Under the pieces are notes generated by a model. That model ran no database searches and had not been told where the DNA came from. It was given only the letters and a program-made list of their open reading frames with translations. A DNA stretch of 64,000 nucleotides from Microvirga thermotolerans. GTDB taxonomy: Bacteria > Pseudomonadota > Alphaproteobacteria > Rhizobiales > Beijerinckiaceae. The DNA lies in assembly GCF_009363855.1 (NCBI RefSeq), contig NZ_CP045423.1:3564001-3628000 (forward strand), written 5' to 3'. Of the stretch, positions 16,911-26,614 are shown one piece after another (within the stretch, counting starts at the first letter, position 1; every line of letters starts with the position of its first letter). The translations under genes and the position numbers were made by a program.

Positions 16911-17435
16911 ATGACCGTGACCAGGACCGCCCTTTCCTTCCTTCCCGTCCGGGACGAGCCCAGCCGGAACGCGCCCTGCGCCCATGCCGAGAGGCAGGCG
17001 GAGCGCGCAGCCGCGGCGCTGGAGAAGGCCGAGGAGGTCTGCCGGGCGAGGCAAGTGCGCCTGACGCCGATCCGCCGCAGGGTCCTCGAAGTGCTCTACG
17101 CCACCCACAAGCCCCTCGGGGCCTACGAGATCGCCGAGCGGGTCGCCCCTGCCGGCCGGAGCATGGCGCCGATCACCGTCTACCGGGCCCTCGACTTCCT
17201 GATGGAGAACGGCCTCGCCCACAAGCTCGCCAGCCAGAACGCCTTCGTCGGCAGCTTTCACGCGCGCGAGGCGGCGGGGATCACCGCCTTCCTGATCTGC
17301 GAGGATTGCGGCGGGGTGGACGAGGCCGGCACTCCGGACCTCGACGGGGCGGTCGCCTCCCTCCTCGACCGCGAGGGTTTCGCGCCGCGGGCGAAGCTCG
17401 TCGAGATCGTGGGGCGCTGCGCCCATTGCCGGTGA
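16911..17435 (+). CDS. Fur-family transcriptional regulator, Zur-like
   Basis: A 174-residue regulator. The winged-helix part has LTPIRRRVLEVLYATHKPLGAYEI and SMAPITVYRALDFLMENGLAHKL, the DNA-recognition helix of the Fur family. The dimerisation half has SFHARE, ICEDCGG and a C-terminal CAHCR, giving the two CxxC pairs of Zn-binding regulators. The fold and the long N-terminus favour Zur (zinc uptake) over Fur or Irr. I prefer the ATG at 16911; a GTG at 16866 is possible. No zinc transporter genes are near. Confidence 0.82.
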   Translation: MTVTRTALSFLPVRDEPSRNAPCAHAERQAERAAAALEKAEEVCRARQVRLTPIRRRVLEVLYATHKPLGAYEIAERVAPAGRSMAPITVYRALDFLMENGLAHKLASQNAFVGSFHAREAAGITAFLICEDCGGVDEAGTPDLDGAVASLLDREGFAPRAKLVEIVGRCAHCR

Positions 17436-17517
17436 CGGCGCCTTAGGCCGCGCTTGACGGGGACGCGATTAGGCCTCAGCTAAACGGCGGCCCCGACGCC
17501 GCCGCCCAGGATGACCG

Positions 17518-18840
17518 ATGTCCGCACCTCTGCCTCCCGACGCCTGCCTCCCCTCCAACGACACGGCGGGCCCCGCTCCGCGCCACCGGACGGTGGGGGT
17601 CCGCGTGGGGTCCGTCATGGTGGGCGGCGGCGCCCCGATCGTAGTCCAGTCCATGACCAACACCGACACGGCGGACGTGGACGCCACCGTCGCCCAGGTG
17701 TCCGCCCTGGCCAGGGCGGGATCGGAGCTCGTGCGCATCACGGTCGACCGGGACGAGGCCGCGGCGGCGGTGCCGCGCATCCGCGAGCGGCTCGACCGGA
17801 TCGGCGTCACGGTGCCCCTCGTCGGCGACTTCCACTACATCGGCCATCAGCTCCTCGCCGACCATCCCGGCTGCGCGGAAGCCCTCGACAAGTACCGCAT
17901 CAACCCCGGCAACGTCGGTTTCAAGGAAAAGAAGGATCGCCAGTTCGGCGCCATCGTCGAAATGGCGATCCGGCACGGCAAGGCGGTGCGCATCGGCGCC
18001 AACTGGGGCTCCCTGGACCAGGAGCTCCTGACCCACCTGATGAACGAGAACGCCGCCTCCCCCGCCCCCCGCGACGCCCGGTGGGTGACCCGGGAGGCGA
18101 TGGTCCAGTCCGCGCTCCTCTCCGCCGCTCGGGCGGAGGAGATCGGCCTGGGCAAGGATCGCATCGTCCTCTCCGCCAAGGTCTCGGCCGTGCAGGACCT
18201 GATCGCGGTCTACCGGGAGCTCGCCCGGCGCTCGGACTATGCGCTCCATCTCGGCCTCACCGAGGCCGGCATGGGCTCGAAGGGCATCGTCGCCTCCTCG
18301 GCGGCCATGGGAATCCTGCTCCAGCAGGGGATCGGCGACACGATCCGCTATTCGCTCACCCCGGAGCCGGGGGGAGACCGGACCCTGGAGGTGAGGGCCG
18401 CCCAGGAGCTGCTCCAGACCATGGGCTTCCGCACCTTCGTCCCCCTCGTGGCCGCCTGTCCGGGCTGCGGACGCACCACCTCCTCCGTCTTCCAGGAGCT
18501 GGCCCGGGACATCCAGTCCTGGATCTCCGCCTCCATGCCCGAGTGGCGCAGAACCTATCCCGGGGTCGAGGGCCTGAACGTGGCGGTCATGGGCTGCATC
18601 GTGAACGGCCCGGGCGAGTCCAAGCATGCCCATATCGGCATCTCCCTGCCCGGAACGGGCGAGCAGCCGGCCGCGCCCGTCTTCATCGACGGGCGCAAGG
18701 CCGTGACCCTGCGGGGCCCGACCCTCGCGCAGGATTTCCAGAAGATCGTTCTTGATTACATCCAAAGGAACTACGGCCGGCCGGGAACCGCCGCGCCCGA
18801 GACGATTTTCCCTCCTCGGCAGGCCGGTGTGGAACCGTAG
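17518..18840 (+). CDS. ispG: 4-hydroxy-3-methylbut-2-en-1-yl diphosphate synthase (flavodoxin)
   Basis: A 440-residue iron-sulfur enzyme of the MEP pathway, which makes HMBPP from the cyclic diphosphate MEcPP. It has the TIM-barrel start [20 protein letters not shown] and PGNVGF. The C-terminal Fe-S domain has [17 protein letters not shown] and [18 protein letters not shown], supplying the cluster cysteines and the catalytic Glu. The insert [11 protein letters not shown] and the long C-terminus are usual in alphaproteobacteria. Its product feeds the farnesyl diphosphate synthase encoded at 22.7 kb. Confidence 0.96.
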   Translation: MSAPLPPDACLPSNDTAGPAPRHRTVGVRVGSVMVGGGAPIVVQSMTNTDTADVDATVAQVSALARAGSELVRITVDRDEAAAAVPRIRERLDRIGVTVPLVGDFHYIGHQLLADHPGCAEALDKYRINPGNVGFKEKKDRQFGAIVEMAIRHGKAVRIGANWGSLDQELLTHLMNENAASPAPRDARWVTREAMVQSALLSAARAEEIGLGKDRIVLSAKVSAVQDLIAVYRELARRSDYALHLGLTEAGMGSKGIVASSAAMGILLQQGIGDTIRYSLTPEPGGDRTLEVRAAQELLQTMGFRTFVPLVAACPGCGRTTSSVFQELARDIQSWISASMPEWRRTYPGVEGLNVAVMGCIVNGPGESKHAHIGISLPGTGEQPAAPVFIDGRKAVTLRGPTLAQDFQKIVLDYIQRNYGRPGTAAPETIFPPRQAGVEP

Positions 18841-18997
18841 CGCAAATTCCGTTTTACGCACTGGCGCGATGTGCTAGAGAGCCCGCCGCGCCGGCACCGG
18901 CGGCCGCCGCATCCGATGAGGAGGGGCCGCCCCTTCTTCAGTCGTCCGAGAAGTTCAACGAGGGCCGTCCGCGGGCACGTCCGCAAAGAACATACAT

Positions 18998-20926
18998 ATG
19001 GTACAGCATGCTGTCGCCCCCGGGCACGCGGATTCCGCGGCCCCGGAGGCCTCCCTCCCCGAATCCCATCCCAAGGTGAGCTTCTGGACGCTCATGCTGG
19101 GCGCCATCGGCGTGGTGTTCGGCGACATCGGCACGAGCCCGCTCTATGCGTTCAAGGAATCCGTCGCTGCCGCCGCGGCGGGCGGACCCGTGACCCGCGA
19201 GATCATCCTCGGGGTGCTCTCCCTCATCCTCTGGTCGCTCGTGCTGGTGGTGACGGCGAAGTACGTGTTCATTCTGCTGCGCGCCGACAACCGGGGCGAA
19301 GGCGGCACCCTGACCCTCGTGGCGCTCGCGCAGCGGGCCCTGGGCAGGCGGCGCGGCCTCGTCCTCATGCTGGGAATCGCCGGCGCCGGGCTGTTCTACG
19401 GCGATGCGGTGCTGACCCCCGCCATCTCCGTCCTTTCCGCCGTGGAGGGCCTGAAGCTCGCGACCCCCGAGCTCGACCCCTACGTCGTCCCGATCACGCT
19501 GGCGATCCTGATCGCCCTCTTCATGGTGCAGAGCCGGGGGACGGGCCGGGTGGCCGCCTTCTTCGGCCCGATCATGCTGGCCTGGTTCGCCGCCCTGGCC
19601 TTGGCGGGGCTGCTCCACATCGCGGACGACCCGACGGTGATGTTCGCCATGAACCCCGTTTACGCCGTGACGTTCTTCCATCACCACCCCGCCGTGTCGC
19701 TCGCGGTGCTCGGAGCCGTCTGCCTCTCGGTCACGGGGGCCGAGGCCCTCTATGCGGACCTCGGCCATTTCGGGGCGCGTCCCATCCGCAGCGCCTGGCT
19801 CTACCTCGTGTTCCCGGCGCTGGTGATCAACTACTTCGGGCAAGGCGCCCTGGTCCTCGCCCACCCCTCGGCCGCGGAATCGCCCCTGTTCCACCTGGTC
19901 CCGGACTGGGCCCTCCTGCCGATGATCGGGCTTGCGACCCTCGCCACCATCATCGCGAGCCAGGCGGTGATCACCGGCGCCTTCTCCCTGACGCGGCAGG
20001 CGGTCCAGCTCGGCCTCCTGCCCCGGCTCGAGATCCGCTTCACCTCTGAGACTCACCAGGGCCAGATCTACCTGCCGCGCGTGAACATGCTCCTGCTCTT
20101 CGGAGTGATCGTGCTGGTGCTGATCTTCGGCTCGTCGAGCAACCTGTCCCACGCCTATGGCGTGTCGGTGTTCGGCGCGATGGCCGTGGACGCGGTCCTC
20201 GCCATCCTCGTCATCTGGAAGGGCTGGCGCTGGTCGCTCGGGCTTACCCTCGCGGTGATGCTGCCCTTCCTGATCATCGACCTCGCCTTCTTCGGAGCCA
20301 ATCTCCTCAAGGTCTTCACGGGAGGCTACGTCCCGATCATCCTCGCCGCCGCGCTCATGACCCTCATGTGGACGTGGGTGAAGGGGACCAGCATCCTCTT
20401 CGAGAAGACCCGCAAGATCGACGTGCCCCTCCTCGAGCTCGTGAAGATGCTGGAGAAGAGCCCGCCCCACCGGGTGAAGGGAACGGCGGTGTTCCTGACG
20501 AGCGACCCGGAGACGGCGCCCGCGGCGCTGCTCCACAACCTCAAGCACAACAAGGTCCTGCACGAGAAGAACGTGATCCTCACGGTGCGCAGCGTGGACG
20601 TGCCGCGCCTGGAGGACGAAGACCGGGTGAAGGTGGAGCATGTCGGCGATTCGTTCTGGCGCGTCCAGATCGCCTACGGCTACATGGAAACCCCCAACAT
20701 TCCCCGCGGGCTCGCCATCCTGCGCAAGCAGGGCTTCAAGTTCGACATCATGGCGACCTCCTTCTTCCTGTCCCGCCGCTCGATCCGTCCCGCCGCCCAG
20801 TCGGGCATGCCGCTCTGGCAGGACAAGCTGTTCATCGGCCTCGCCAAGTCGGCGAGCGACGCCACCGACTTCTTCCAGATCCCGACCGGCCGCGTGGTGG
20901 AGGTGGGCACGCAGGTCACGGTTTAA
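18998..20926 (+). CDS. kup: Low-affinity potassium transport protein Kup
   Basis: A 642-residue potassium uptake permease of the KUP/HAK/KT family. It has about 12 transmembrane helices up to residue 465 and a cytoplasmic C-terminal domain. The signature [13 protein letters not shown] lies near residue 45, with [15 protein letters not shown] and [18 protein letters not shown] following. It likely works as a proton/potassium symporter in the inner membrane. The N-terminal 25 residues are a soluble tail. It is a single gene, 157 bases after ispG. Confidence 0.95.
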   Translation: MVQHAVAPGHADSAAPEASLPESHPKVSFWTLMLGAIGVVFGDIGTSPLYAFKESVAAAAAGGPVTREIILGVLSLILWSLVLVVTAKYVFILLRADNRGEGGTLTLVALAQRALGRRRGLVLMLGIAGAGLFYGDAVLTPAISVLSAVEGLKLATPELDPYVVPITLAILIALFMVQSRGTGRVAAFFGPIMLAWFAALALAGLLHIADDPTVMFAMNPVYAVTFFHHHPAVSLAVLGAVCLSVTGAEALYADLGHFGARPIRSAWLYLVFPALVINYFGQGALVLAHPSAAESPLFHLVPDWALLPMIGLATLATIIASQAVITGAFSLTRQAVQLGLLPRLEIRFTSETHQGQIYLPRVNMLLLFGVIVLVLIFGSSSNLSHAYGVSVFGAMAVDAVLAILVIWKGWRWSLGLTLAVMLPFLIIDLAFFGANLLKVFTGGYVPIILAAALMTLMWTWVKGTSILFEKTRKIDVPLLELVKMLEKSPPHRVKGTAVFLTSDPETAPAALLHNLKHNKVLHEKNVILTVRSVDVPRLEDEDRVKVEHVGDSFWRVQIAYGYMETPNIPRGLAILRKQGFKFDIMATSFFLSRRSIRPAAQSGMPLWQDKLFIGLAKSASDATDFFQIPTGRVVEVGTQVTV

Positions 20927-20969
20927 GACGATTGTCTTCAGGACGGCGCGATGTCAGTCTCGCGCTGTC

Positions 20970-21524
20970 ATGAGCGACATCGCGACCATCGCCCTCATCC
21001 GTCCGAACCTCGCGGACCTCCCCGGATACGAGCACGCCCTCGCCAGGGGCTGGTCGCCCGACACCGACCAGGACGTGAGCCGGGAGCAGCTGGAGCGGCT
21101 GCGCCTCGACCGGGCGCGCTTTCTGTACGAGGTCTATGACAGTTCCACGATCCGCCTGCCGGACGGGCGCGAGGTGCCGCGGCTTCCCTCGCACGATTTC
21201 TGGATCGGCGACGGCGAATTCTGCGGGCGGATCGGTTTCCGCTTCCAGCCGGGCACGGAGGCGCTGCCGCCCACCTGCCCTGGTCATGTCGGCTATGCCG
21301 TCGTGCCGTGGAAGCGCCGTCGCGGCTACGCCACGCAGGCCCTGCGCCTGATCCTGCCGGTGGCGCGCGCGGAAGGGTTTGCGCGGGTGATGATCACCTG
21401 CGACGAGAGCAACGAGGCGTCGCGGAAAGTCATTCTCGCCAACGGCGGCGTCTTCGACGGTGCGTTCGCGCATCCCGGTCCGGGCGGGCGGACGAAGCTC
21501 CGGTTCTGGGTGCCGACGGCCTGA
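20970..21524 (+). CDS. GNAT-family N-acetyltransferase
   Basis: A 184-residue acetyltransferase, start chosen at ATG 20970 (MSDIATIALIRPNL); the frame runs further upstream inside kup, which cannot be coding. The acetyl-CoA site appears as VGYAVVPWKRRRGYATQALRLIL, followed by ITCDESNEASRKVILANGG, typical of GNAT motifs A and B. The overall pattern resembles YhfO/putative acetyltransferases with broad substrates. The gene directly follows kup by 43 bases. The substrate is unknown. Confidence 0.85.
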   Translation: MSDIATIALIRPNLADLPGYEHALARGWSPDTDQDVSREQLERLRLDRARFLYEVYDSSTIRLPDGREVPRLPSHDFWIGDGEFCGRIGFRFQPGTEALPPTCPGHVGYAVVPWKRRRGYATQALRLILPVARAEGFARVMITCDESNEASRKVILANGGVFDGAFAHPGPGGRTKLRFWVPTA

Positions 21525-21813
21525 GCGCACCGTCCAGGACTCGTTCCGAGAGGTCGCGATGTCGAGCCACGGCCTATGGGCCGGACCGGTGGCGAAGCAT
21601 CGACATCGCGGAGGAGATGGGCAGCGGCTATGACCGCATTCCAACGCGATGGCTGCACGTGACGGCGCGAAAGCCGGGGTGACGGCCGCGCGGCTCCGGC
21701 GGCGGGACATGCGCTCCCGGAGCATGCCGGGGCCTTCCAAAAGAACGTTCTCGCCTTGACCGCCCGCGCCGTTGCCCATAGGCACGGAGCCTTCCCAGAC
21801 AAGGATTCCGCCC

Positions 21814-22731
21814 GTGGTCGCCGCCTCCCCGTCCGCTCCCCGCTTCCGCTTCTACTTCAGCCGGAGCGAGGCCGTGCTGGTTGCGATTACCATGATCTGG
21901 GGCGCAACCTTCCTCACCGTGCAGAACGCGCTTGCGGTCAGCGGCCCCCTCTTCTTCGTGGGCCTGCGCTTCGGCACGGCCGCCCTCCTCATGGCCCTTC
22001 TCTCGGCGCCCGTCCTGCGCGGGCTCACCTGGCGCGAGGCGAAGGCGGGAATCCTGATCGGAATCAGCATCTTCCTCGGCTACACGCTCCAGACCTATGG
22101 GCTGCAGACGATCCCGAGCAGCAAGTCGGCCTTCATCACCGCGCTCTACGTCCCCATCGTGCCCCTGCTGCAATGGCTCGTGCTGCGGCGGCCGCCGGGA
22201 CTCATGTCCTGGCTCGGGATCGCGCTCGCCTTCGGCGGCCTCGTGCTCCTTGCGGGACCGGATGGCGCGTCCATCGGCCTGGGGATCGGCGAGCTGCTGA
22301 CCCTGATCAGCGCCGTCGCCATCGCTTCGGAGATCATCCTCATCGGCGGCTATGCGGGCCGCGTCGACGTGCGCCGGGTCACGGTGGTGCAGCTCGCCAC
22401 CGCCTCCCTCCTCGCCTTCGGCGGCATGGCGCCCATGGGGGAGCCGGTCCCGGCCATGTCCCCCCTCCTGCTCGCCAGCGCCGTCGGCCTCGGGGTCGCC
22501 AGCGCCGGGATCCAGCTCGCCATGAACTGGGCGCAGAAGACCGTCTCTCCGACCCGCGCCACCGTGATCTATGCGGGCGAACCGGTCTGGGCCGGCATCG
22601 TCGGCCGCATCGCCGGCGAGCGCCTTCCCGCCGCGGCCCTCATCGGCGCGGCGCTCATCGTGGCCGGCGTGATCGTGAGCGAGCTCAAGCCGCCGCGCTG
22701 GGCGAAGGACCGTCGGGCGGCGGAAGCTTAA
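21814..22731 (+). CDS. DMT-superfamily transporter (EamA)
   Basis: A 305-residue protein with ten predicted transmembrane helices in two EamA repeats. The first repeat starts VLVAITMIWGATFLTVQNAL; the second includes TVSPTRATVIYAGEPVWAGIVGRIAGE. DMT proteins export amino acids or other metabolites. I chose the GTG at 21814 because AAGGA lies eight bases upstream; an in-frame TTG at 21772 would add 14 residues. It is convergent with the ispA-like gene, ten bases away. No substrate can be assigned. Confidence 0.86.
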   Translation: MVAASPSAPRFRFYFSRSEAVLVAITMIWGATFLTVQNALAVSGPLFFVGLRFGTAALLMALLSAPVLRGLTWREAKAGILIGISIFLGYTLQTYGLQTIPSSKSAFITALYVPIVPLLQWLVLRRPPGLMSWLGIALAFGGLVLLAGPDGASIGLGIGELLTLISAVAIASEIILIGGYAGRVDVRRVTVVQLATASLLAFGGMAPMGEPVPAMSPLLLASAVGLGVASAGIQLAMNWAQKTVSPTRATVIYAGEPVWAGIVGRIAGERLPAAALIGAALIVAGVIVSELKPPRWAKDRRAAEA

Positions 22732-22740
22732 GGTTCCGGC

Positions 22741-23640
22741 TCACACCTCCCGCTCGGCCACGAAGCGGACCGCGTCGCGCAGGACCTCCGCCTTCGCCCC
22801 AAAGGACGCCAGGGCATCCTGCGCCTCCGCCACGAGGCGCCGGCACTCGCGCTTCGCTCCCTCCATGCCGAGGTGGTCGACGAGGGTCGCCTTGCCCTTC
22901 TCCAGATCCTTGCCCGTACGCTTGCCGAGCGCCTCCGCGGAGGCTTCCCGGTCGAGGATGTCGTCCGCCACCTGGAAGGCGGCGCCGAGCGCCCGGCCGT
23001 AGGTCCGCAGGGCATTCCGCGCCGCCGCATCCGCCCGGCCGAGGATGGCTCCCGCCTCGACGGAGAAGGTGAGCAGCGCCCCGGTCTTCATCATCTGGAG
23101 GCGGCGGATGTCCTCCTCGGCGAGGACCGCCTCGCCGTAGCGCCCCTCCGCCGCGAGGTCGAGCTGCTGGCCGCCCACCATCCCGCCGAGGCCGGAGGCG
23201 CGGGCGAGGCCCAGCACCAGCTCGGCTCGGACCGCCGCGTCCGGATCCGTCGCCGGGTCGGCGAGGACCTCGAAGGCCAGGGCCTGGAGGGCATCGCCCG
23301 CGAGGATGGCCGTGGCCTCGTCGAAGGCCCTGTGCACGGTCGGCTGGCCGCGCCGGAGGTCGTCGTCGTCCATGGAAGGAAGATCGTCGTGGACGAGGGA
23401 GTAGCAGTGCAGGAGCTCGATGGCGGCCCCCGCCCGCAGGGGCCCCTCCCCCTCCCGCGCGAAGAGGCGCGCCGTCTCGATCGTGAGGAACGGGCGCAGG
23501 CGCTTGCCCCCGCCCAGCGCCGCGTGCCGCATGGCGGAAAGGAGGCGGGCAGGCCTTGCCATCTCGCCCCCGCGCGCTTCGTCTGATAGCAACGCTTCGA
23601 GGCAGGCCTCGACATCCCTAGCGACCTCGGACAGTCGCAT
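22741..23640 (-). CDS. ispA: Polyprenyl synthetase, probably farnesyl diphosphate synthase
   Basis: A 299-residue short-chain prenyltransferase. The first aspartate-rich motif is in HDDLPSMDDDDLRRG with the extra DD spacing typical of bacterial FPP synthases. The second is VADDILD. GGGKRLRPFL and KTGALLTFSVEAG also fit. It condenses IPP and DMAPP to farnesyl diphosphate for ubiquinone, hopanoid and undecaprenyl synthesis. Starts at 23640 or 23667 are possible; the upper one would overlap the mtgA start on the other strand. No clear ribosome binding site decides it. Confidence 0.9.
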   Translation of the reverse strand: MRLSEVARDVEACLEALLSDEARGGEMARPARLLSAMRHAALGGGKRLRPFLTIETARLFAREGEGPLRAGAAIELLHCYSLVHDDLPSMDDDDLRRGQPTVHRAFDEATAILAGDALQALAFEVLADPATDPDAAVRAELVLGLARASGLGGMVGGQQLDLAAEGRYGEAVLAEEDIRRLQMMKTGALLTFSVEAGAILGRADAAARNALRTYGRALGAAFQVADDILDREASAEALGKRTGKDLEKGKATLVDHLGMEGAKRECRRLVAEAQDALASFGAKAEVLRDAVRFVAEREV

Positions 23641-23665
23641 CACGAAAGAGCCGGTGGATGACATC

Positions 23666-24445
23666 ATGTTCAGCCTGAATTCGGGCGCCGAGGGCGACCG
23701 GTCCGAAGGGAACGCAAACCTGGACCCGGCGCGGGAGCCGGCCCCGCAGCGCAGGCCGCCGACCGCTCTCCGCTGGCTCCGCCGCCTGGTGGGGCTCGGC
23801 CTCGGGCTCATCCTCTTATGGGCGGCGGCGGTGTTTTGGCTAGGCCTTTTGTACTGGGGCGTGCCGCCCGTCTCCACCCTGATGCTGGGTCGCTGGCTCA
23901 CCCTCCAGAGCGTGGAGCGCGAATTCGTTAGCCTGGACGAGATCTCGCCGCAGCTTCCGCTCGCGGTGATGACCTCGGAGGACGGGCGCTTCTGCGACCA
24001 CCACGGGGTCGACTGGGACGCCCTGCGCGACGTGGTGGAGGCCGCCGACGAGGACGGCCCGGCCCGGGGCGCCTCCACGATTCCCATGCAAACGGCCAAG
24101 AACCTGTTCCTGTGGCCGGGGCGCTCCTACATCCGCAAGGGCCTGGAGCTGCCGGTCGCGCTCTATCTCGACCTCATCTGGTCGAAGCGGAAGATGATGG
24201 AGAACTATCTCAACATCGCCGAATGGGGCGAGGGCGTCTTCGGGGCCGAGGCGGCGGCCCGGAAGTATTTCGGCAAGCCGGCCAAGGACCTCACCCGCCG
24301 GGAGGCCGCCCTCCTCGCGACCGCCCTGCCCAATCCGCTGGTCCGCAATCCCGGCCGCCCGAAGCCGCGCCACCAGGCCCTCGCCTCCCGGCTCATGCGG
24401 CGCATGGAGGGGGCGGCCCCCTTCAGCGACTGCCTGAAGGGCTGA
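23666..24445 (+). CDS. mtgA: Monofunctional biosynthetic peptidoglycan transglycosylase
   Basis: A 259-residue inner-membrane protein. One N-terminal helix lies at about residues 45-68 (LVGLGLGLILLWAAAVFW). The GT51 domain follows, with the catalytic Glu in TSEDGRFCDHHGVDW, ARGASTIPMQTAKNLFLWPGR, and the conserved NIAEWGEGVFGAEAAARKYFGK. It polymerises lipid II into glycan strands and lacks a transpeptidase domain. It is divergent from the ispA-like gene, and the two starts are at most 26 bases apart, so they share one promoter region. Confidence 0.95.
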   Translation: MFSLNSGAEGDRSEGNANLDPAREPAPQRRPPTALRWLRRLVGLGLGLILLWAAAVFWLGLLYWGVPPVSTLMLGRWLTLQSVEREFVSLDEISPQLPLAVMTSEDGRFCDHHGVDWDALRDVVEAADEDGPARGASTIPMQTAKNLFLWPGRSYIRKGLELPVALYLDLIWSKRKMMENYLNIAEWGEGVFGAEAAARKYFGKPAKDLTRREAALLATALPNPLVRNPGRPKPRHQALASRLMRRMEGAAPFSDCLKG

Positions 24446-24498
24446 GGCCGCGACGCGGAAACGCGGTTTGGGGCTAGATATTTCCGCAAATACCTTGT

Positions 24499-24515
24499 AT
24501 GAGGCGCAACCTCAT
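24499..24515. repeat. Short inverted repeat upstream of rpmF
   Basis: ATGAGG-CGCAA-CCTCAT, a six-base-pair hairpin, 65-81 bases before the rpmF start. It could lie in the rpmF leader and take part in ribosomal-protein control, or be chance. Confidence 0.3.
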
Positions 24516-24579
24516 CAAGTTCCCAATGTGAGCGTTCCCCGGTTTGAGCGGGCGCTCCGCTATTGACCGGAGACGAGAA

Positions 24580-24765
24580 ATGGCCGTTCCAAAGAGAAAA
24601 ACGTCGCCTTCGCGGCGCGGCATGCGTCGCTCCGCCGATGCCTTGAAGGCCCCGACCTACATCGAGGACAAGGATTCCGGCGAGCTGCGCCGTCCTCACC
24701 ACATCGACCTGAAGTCCGGCATGTACCGGGGCCGTCAGGTCCTCAAGGTGAAGTCGGAAGCCTGA
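24580..24765 (+). CDS. rpmF: 50S ribosomal protein L32
   Basis: A 61-residue basic protein, starting [20 protein letters not shown], identical in layout to alphaproteobacterial L32. It lacks the CxxC zinc-binding pairs found in some L32 variants, so it is the C-minus form. The start at 24580 has GGAG eight bases upstream. A clear Rho-independent terminator follows 25 bases after the stop. Confidence 0.96.
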   Translation: MAVPKRKTSPSRRGMRRSADALKAPTYIEDKDSGELRRPHHIDLKSGMYRGRQVLKVKSEA

Positions 24766-24790
24766 ACCCGGGCCCGACGATGCGAAACGG

Positions 24791-24816
24791 ACCGGCGCGC
24801 AAGCGCCGGTTTTTTT
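24791..24816 (+). terminator. Rho-independent terminator of rpmF
   Basis: ACCGGCGC-GCAA-GCGCCGGT, an eight-base-pair stem with a stable four-base loop, followed by a run of T's. It is the clearest terminator in the window. Confidence 0.93.
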
Positions 24817-24962
24817 GTTGTTGAACGTCCCTGCGAACAGCCCCCGTCTTTAGGGTTCGTTAAGCCTCCGGGCCGATCCTGGCGGCTGTCGGCGAGGGCC
24901 GTCGAGGAGGCGATTCACGCCGTTCCTCCGCCCCTCCCCCGTGCGTTTCGAGGATCGGTGTC

Positions 24963-26609
24963 ATGGCGAGGAAGAGGCAGGGGCGGGCTGGGTTTTTCAA
25001 GGGCATGGCCCTGACCCGGCAAACGCAGGCTCCGCCGGTCGCCGACCCGCAGGCCGCCCTCGCCACCCTGCGCGCCACCCTCTACGAATGGGACCTGGAC
25101 GGCGACGCCCTGTCCTGGGGCCCCAATGCGGCAACCGTGCTCGGCATTCCGGCCGACGCGCTGCCGCGGACCGGCCAGGCCCTGGCGGCCCTCGTGGAGC
25201 CCGGGAGCGGCACCGACGACCGGAATGCCGAGATCGCCCGCCCGGATGCGGGCGCGACCTTCGACCTCCGCTATGCCCTCCGCTTCGGGGTCGATCACGT
25301 GGTCATGGTGCGGGACTCGGGCCGGCGCCTCCCGGACGGACGCGGCGCGCCGCGGATCGTGCAGGGACTGCTCCGGGCCGAGGAAGTCGGTGCGGACATG
25401 CTGCCGGCCGCCGTCGGGCGGCGCACCGCCCTGCTCGGACGCCTCAACCACGCCATCGCCGAGGCGCTCCGCTTCTCCCATTCCATCACCCTGATCCTCG
25501 GCCGCGTCGAGACCGAGGCGGACGGGACGGCTCTCGACGGGCTCGCCCGCTGCCTGCGCCCGATGCTGCGGCGGCACGACGTCGTCAGGCCCCTCGGGCC
25601 CGACCGGTTCGCCGTGGTGCTCGCCTCCTGCGCCGCCTGGGACGCGGGAAGCGCCATGAGGCGCCTGTCCGGCCTCGCGGCGGGCGGCGGGCTGCCGGTG
25701 CGGCTCGGCGCCGCGGCGGCTCCCGACCATGCCCTCGACGCCACCGAGCTCCTGCGCCTGGCGGAGCAGGCCCTCGACCGGACCTGCACCGGCCCGGAGA
25801 CGGCCATCCTGCACGAACCGCGCCGCCGTAGCTCCCAGCCTGCCGCCCCCCGGGCGGAAGCGGACCCGCTCGAGGTCGTCCATGCCCTCAACGGCCGCCG
25901 CCTCGGGCTCTCCCTGCGGCCGACGGTGGACGCGCTGACGCGCCAGCCCATCCTGTCCCAGGCCGCCCCCTTCCTTTCCGGGGAGGAAGGCGGCACCGGC
26001 GGGCCGCTCCTGCGCGTCCCGGCCCTCAAGGGAGCCAACCTGCCGTTCCTGGTGGACGCACGCCTTCTGGAACTCGCCGCGGATCACCTGGCCCGCCTGC
26101 CGGAGGCCCGCCTGAGCCTTCCCGTTGCGCCGGCGACCTTCCGCGACGGGGAATGGCTCCCGGCGCTCGCGGCCCATCTGGGCGCCCGCCCCGGCATCGC
26201 GTCCCGCCTGCTGGTCGAGGTGCCCGAATCCCTCCTCCGGCATCCCGGCGCGACCCGGGGCCGCCTCGACGCCCTGAAGGCGCTCGGGGTGGGAATCGTC
26301 CTGTCCGGGTTCGGGAGCGGCTATGCCTCCCTGGCGCACCTGCGCCATCTGCCCGTCGACATCCTCAAGCTCGACGGCCGGTTCGCCCCAATCCTGTCCC
26401 GGTCCATGGAGGACCGCCTGTTCGTGAGGCGCCTCGTCGACCTCGCCCAGCACCTCGGCATCGCGACCCTCGCGGACGGGGTGGACGACGAGCCGTGCGC
26501 CCGCAGGCTGGCGGACTGGGGAGTGGATTATCTCGCGGGAGCCGTCGCCGGCGGGGCCGAGCCCCTGCCGGTCCCCGGACTTCCGCCGCAGAGCGCCCGT
26601 CGCGCCTGA
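24963..26609 (+). CDS. Degenerate PAS-GGDEF-EAL protein
   Basis: A 548-residue protein whose layout is that of a c-di-GMP enzyme. A PAS-like part covers about residues 30-140, a GGDEF-like part about 150-280, and an EAL-like part about 300-535. The GGDEF signature is replaced by GPDRF (in RPLGPDRFAVVL). The EAL motif is absent (QAA in its place), and DDFGTGYSSL has become SGFGSGYASL, losing both metal-binding Asp. LKLDGRF keeps the conserved Lys. So it is predicted to be unable to make or break c-di-GMP and may instead bind a nucleotide or a protein partner. It has no signal peptide or membrane helix and lies between rpmF and phaR. Confidence 0.82.
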   Translation: MARKRQGRAGFFKGMALTRQTQAPPVADPQAALATLRATLYEWDLDGDALSWGPNAATVLGIPADALPRTGQALAALVEPGSGTDDRNAEIARPDAGATFDLRYALRFGVDHVVMVRDSGRRLPDGRGAPRIVQGLLRAEEVGADMLPAAVGRRTALLGRLNHAIAEALRFSHSITLILGRVETEADGTALDGLARCLRPMLRRHDVVRPLGPDRFAVVLASCAAWDAGSAMRRLSGLAAGGGLPVRLGAAAAPDHALDATELLRLAEQALDRTCTGPETAILHEPRRRSSQPAAPRAEADPLEVVHALNGRRLGLSLRPTVDALTRQPILSQAAPFLSGEEGGTGGPLLRVPALKGANLPFLVDARLLELAADHLARLPEARLSLPVAPATFRDGEWLPALAAHLGARPGIASRLLVEVPESLLRHPGATRGRLDALKALGVGIVLSGFGSGYASLAHLRHLPVDILKLDGRFAPILSRSMEDRLFVRRLVDLAQHLGIATLADGVDDEPCARRLADWGVDYLAGAVAGGAEPLPVPGLPPQSARRA

Positions 26610-26614
26610 GCTTC

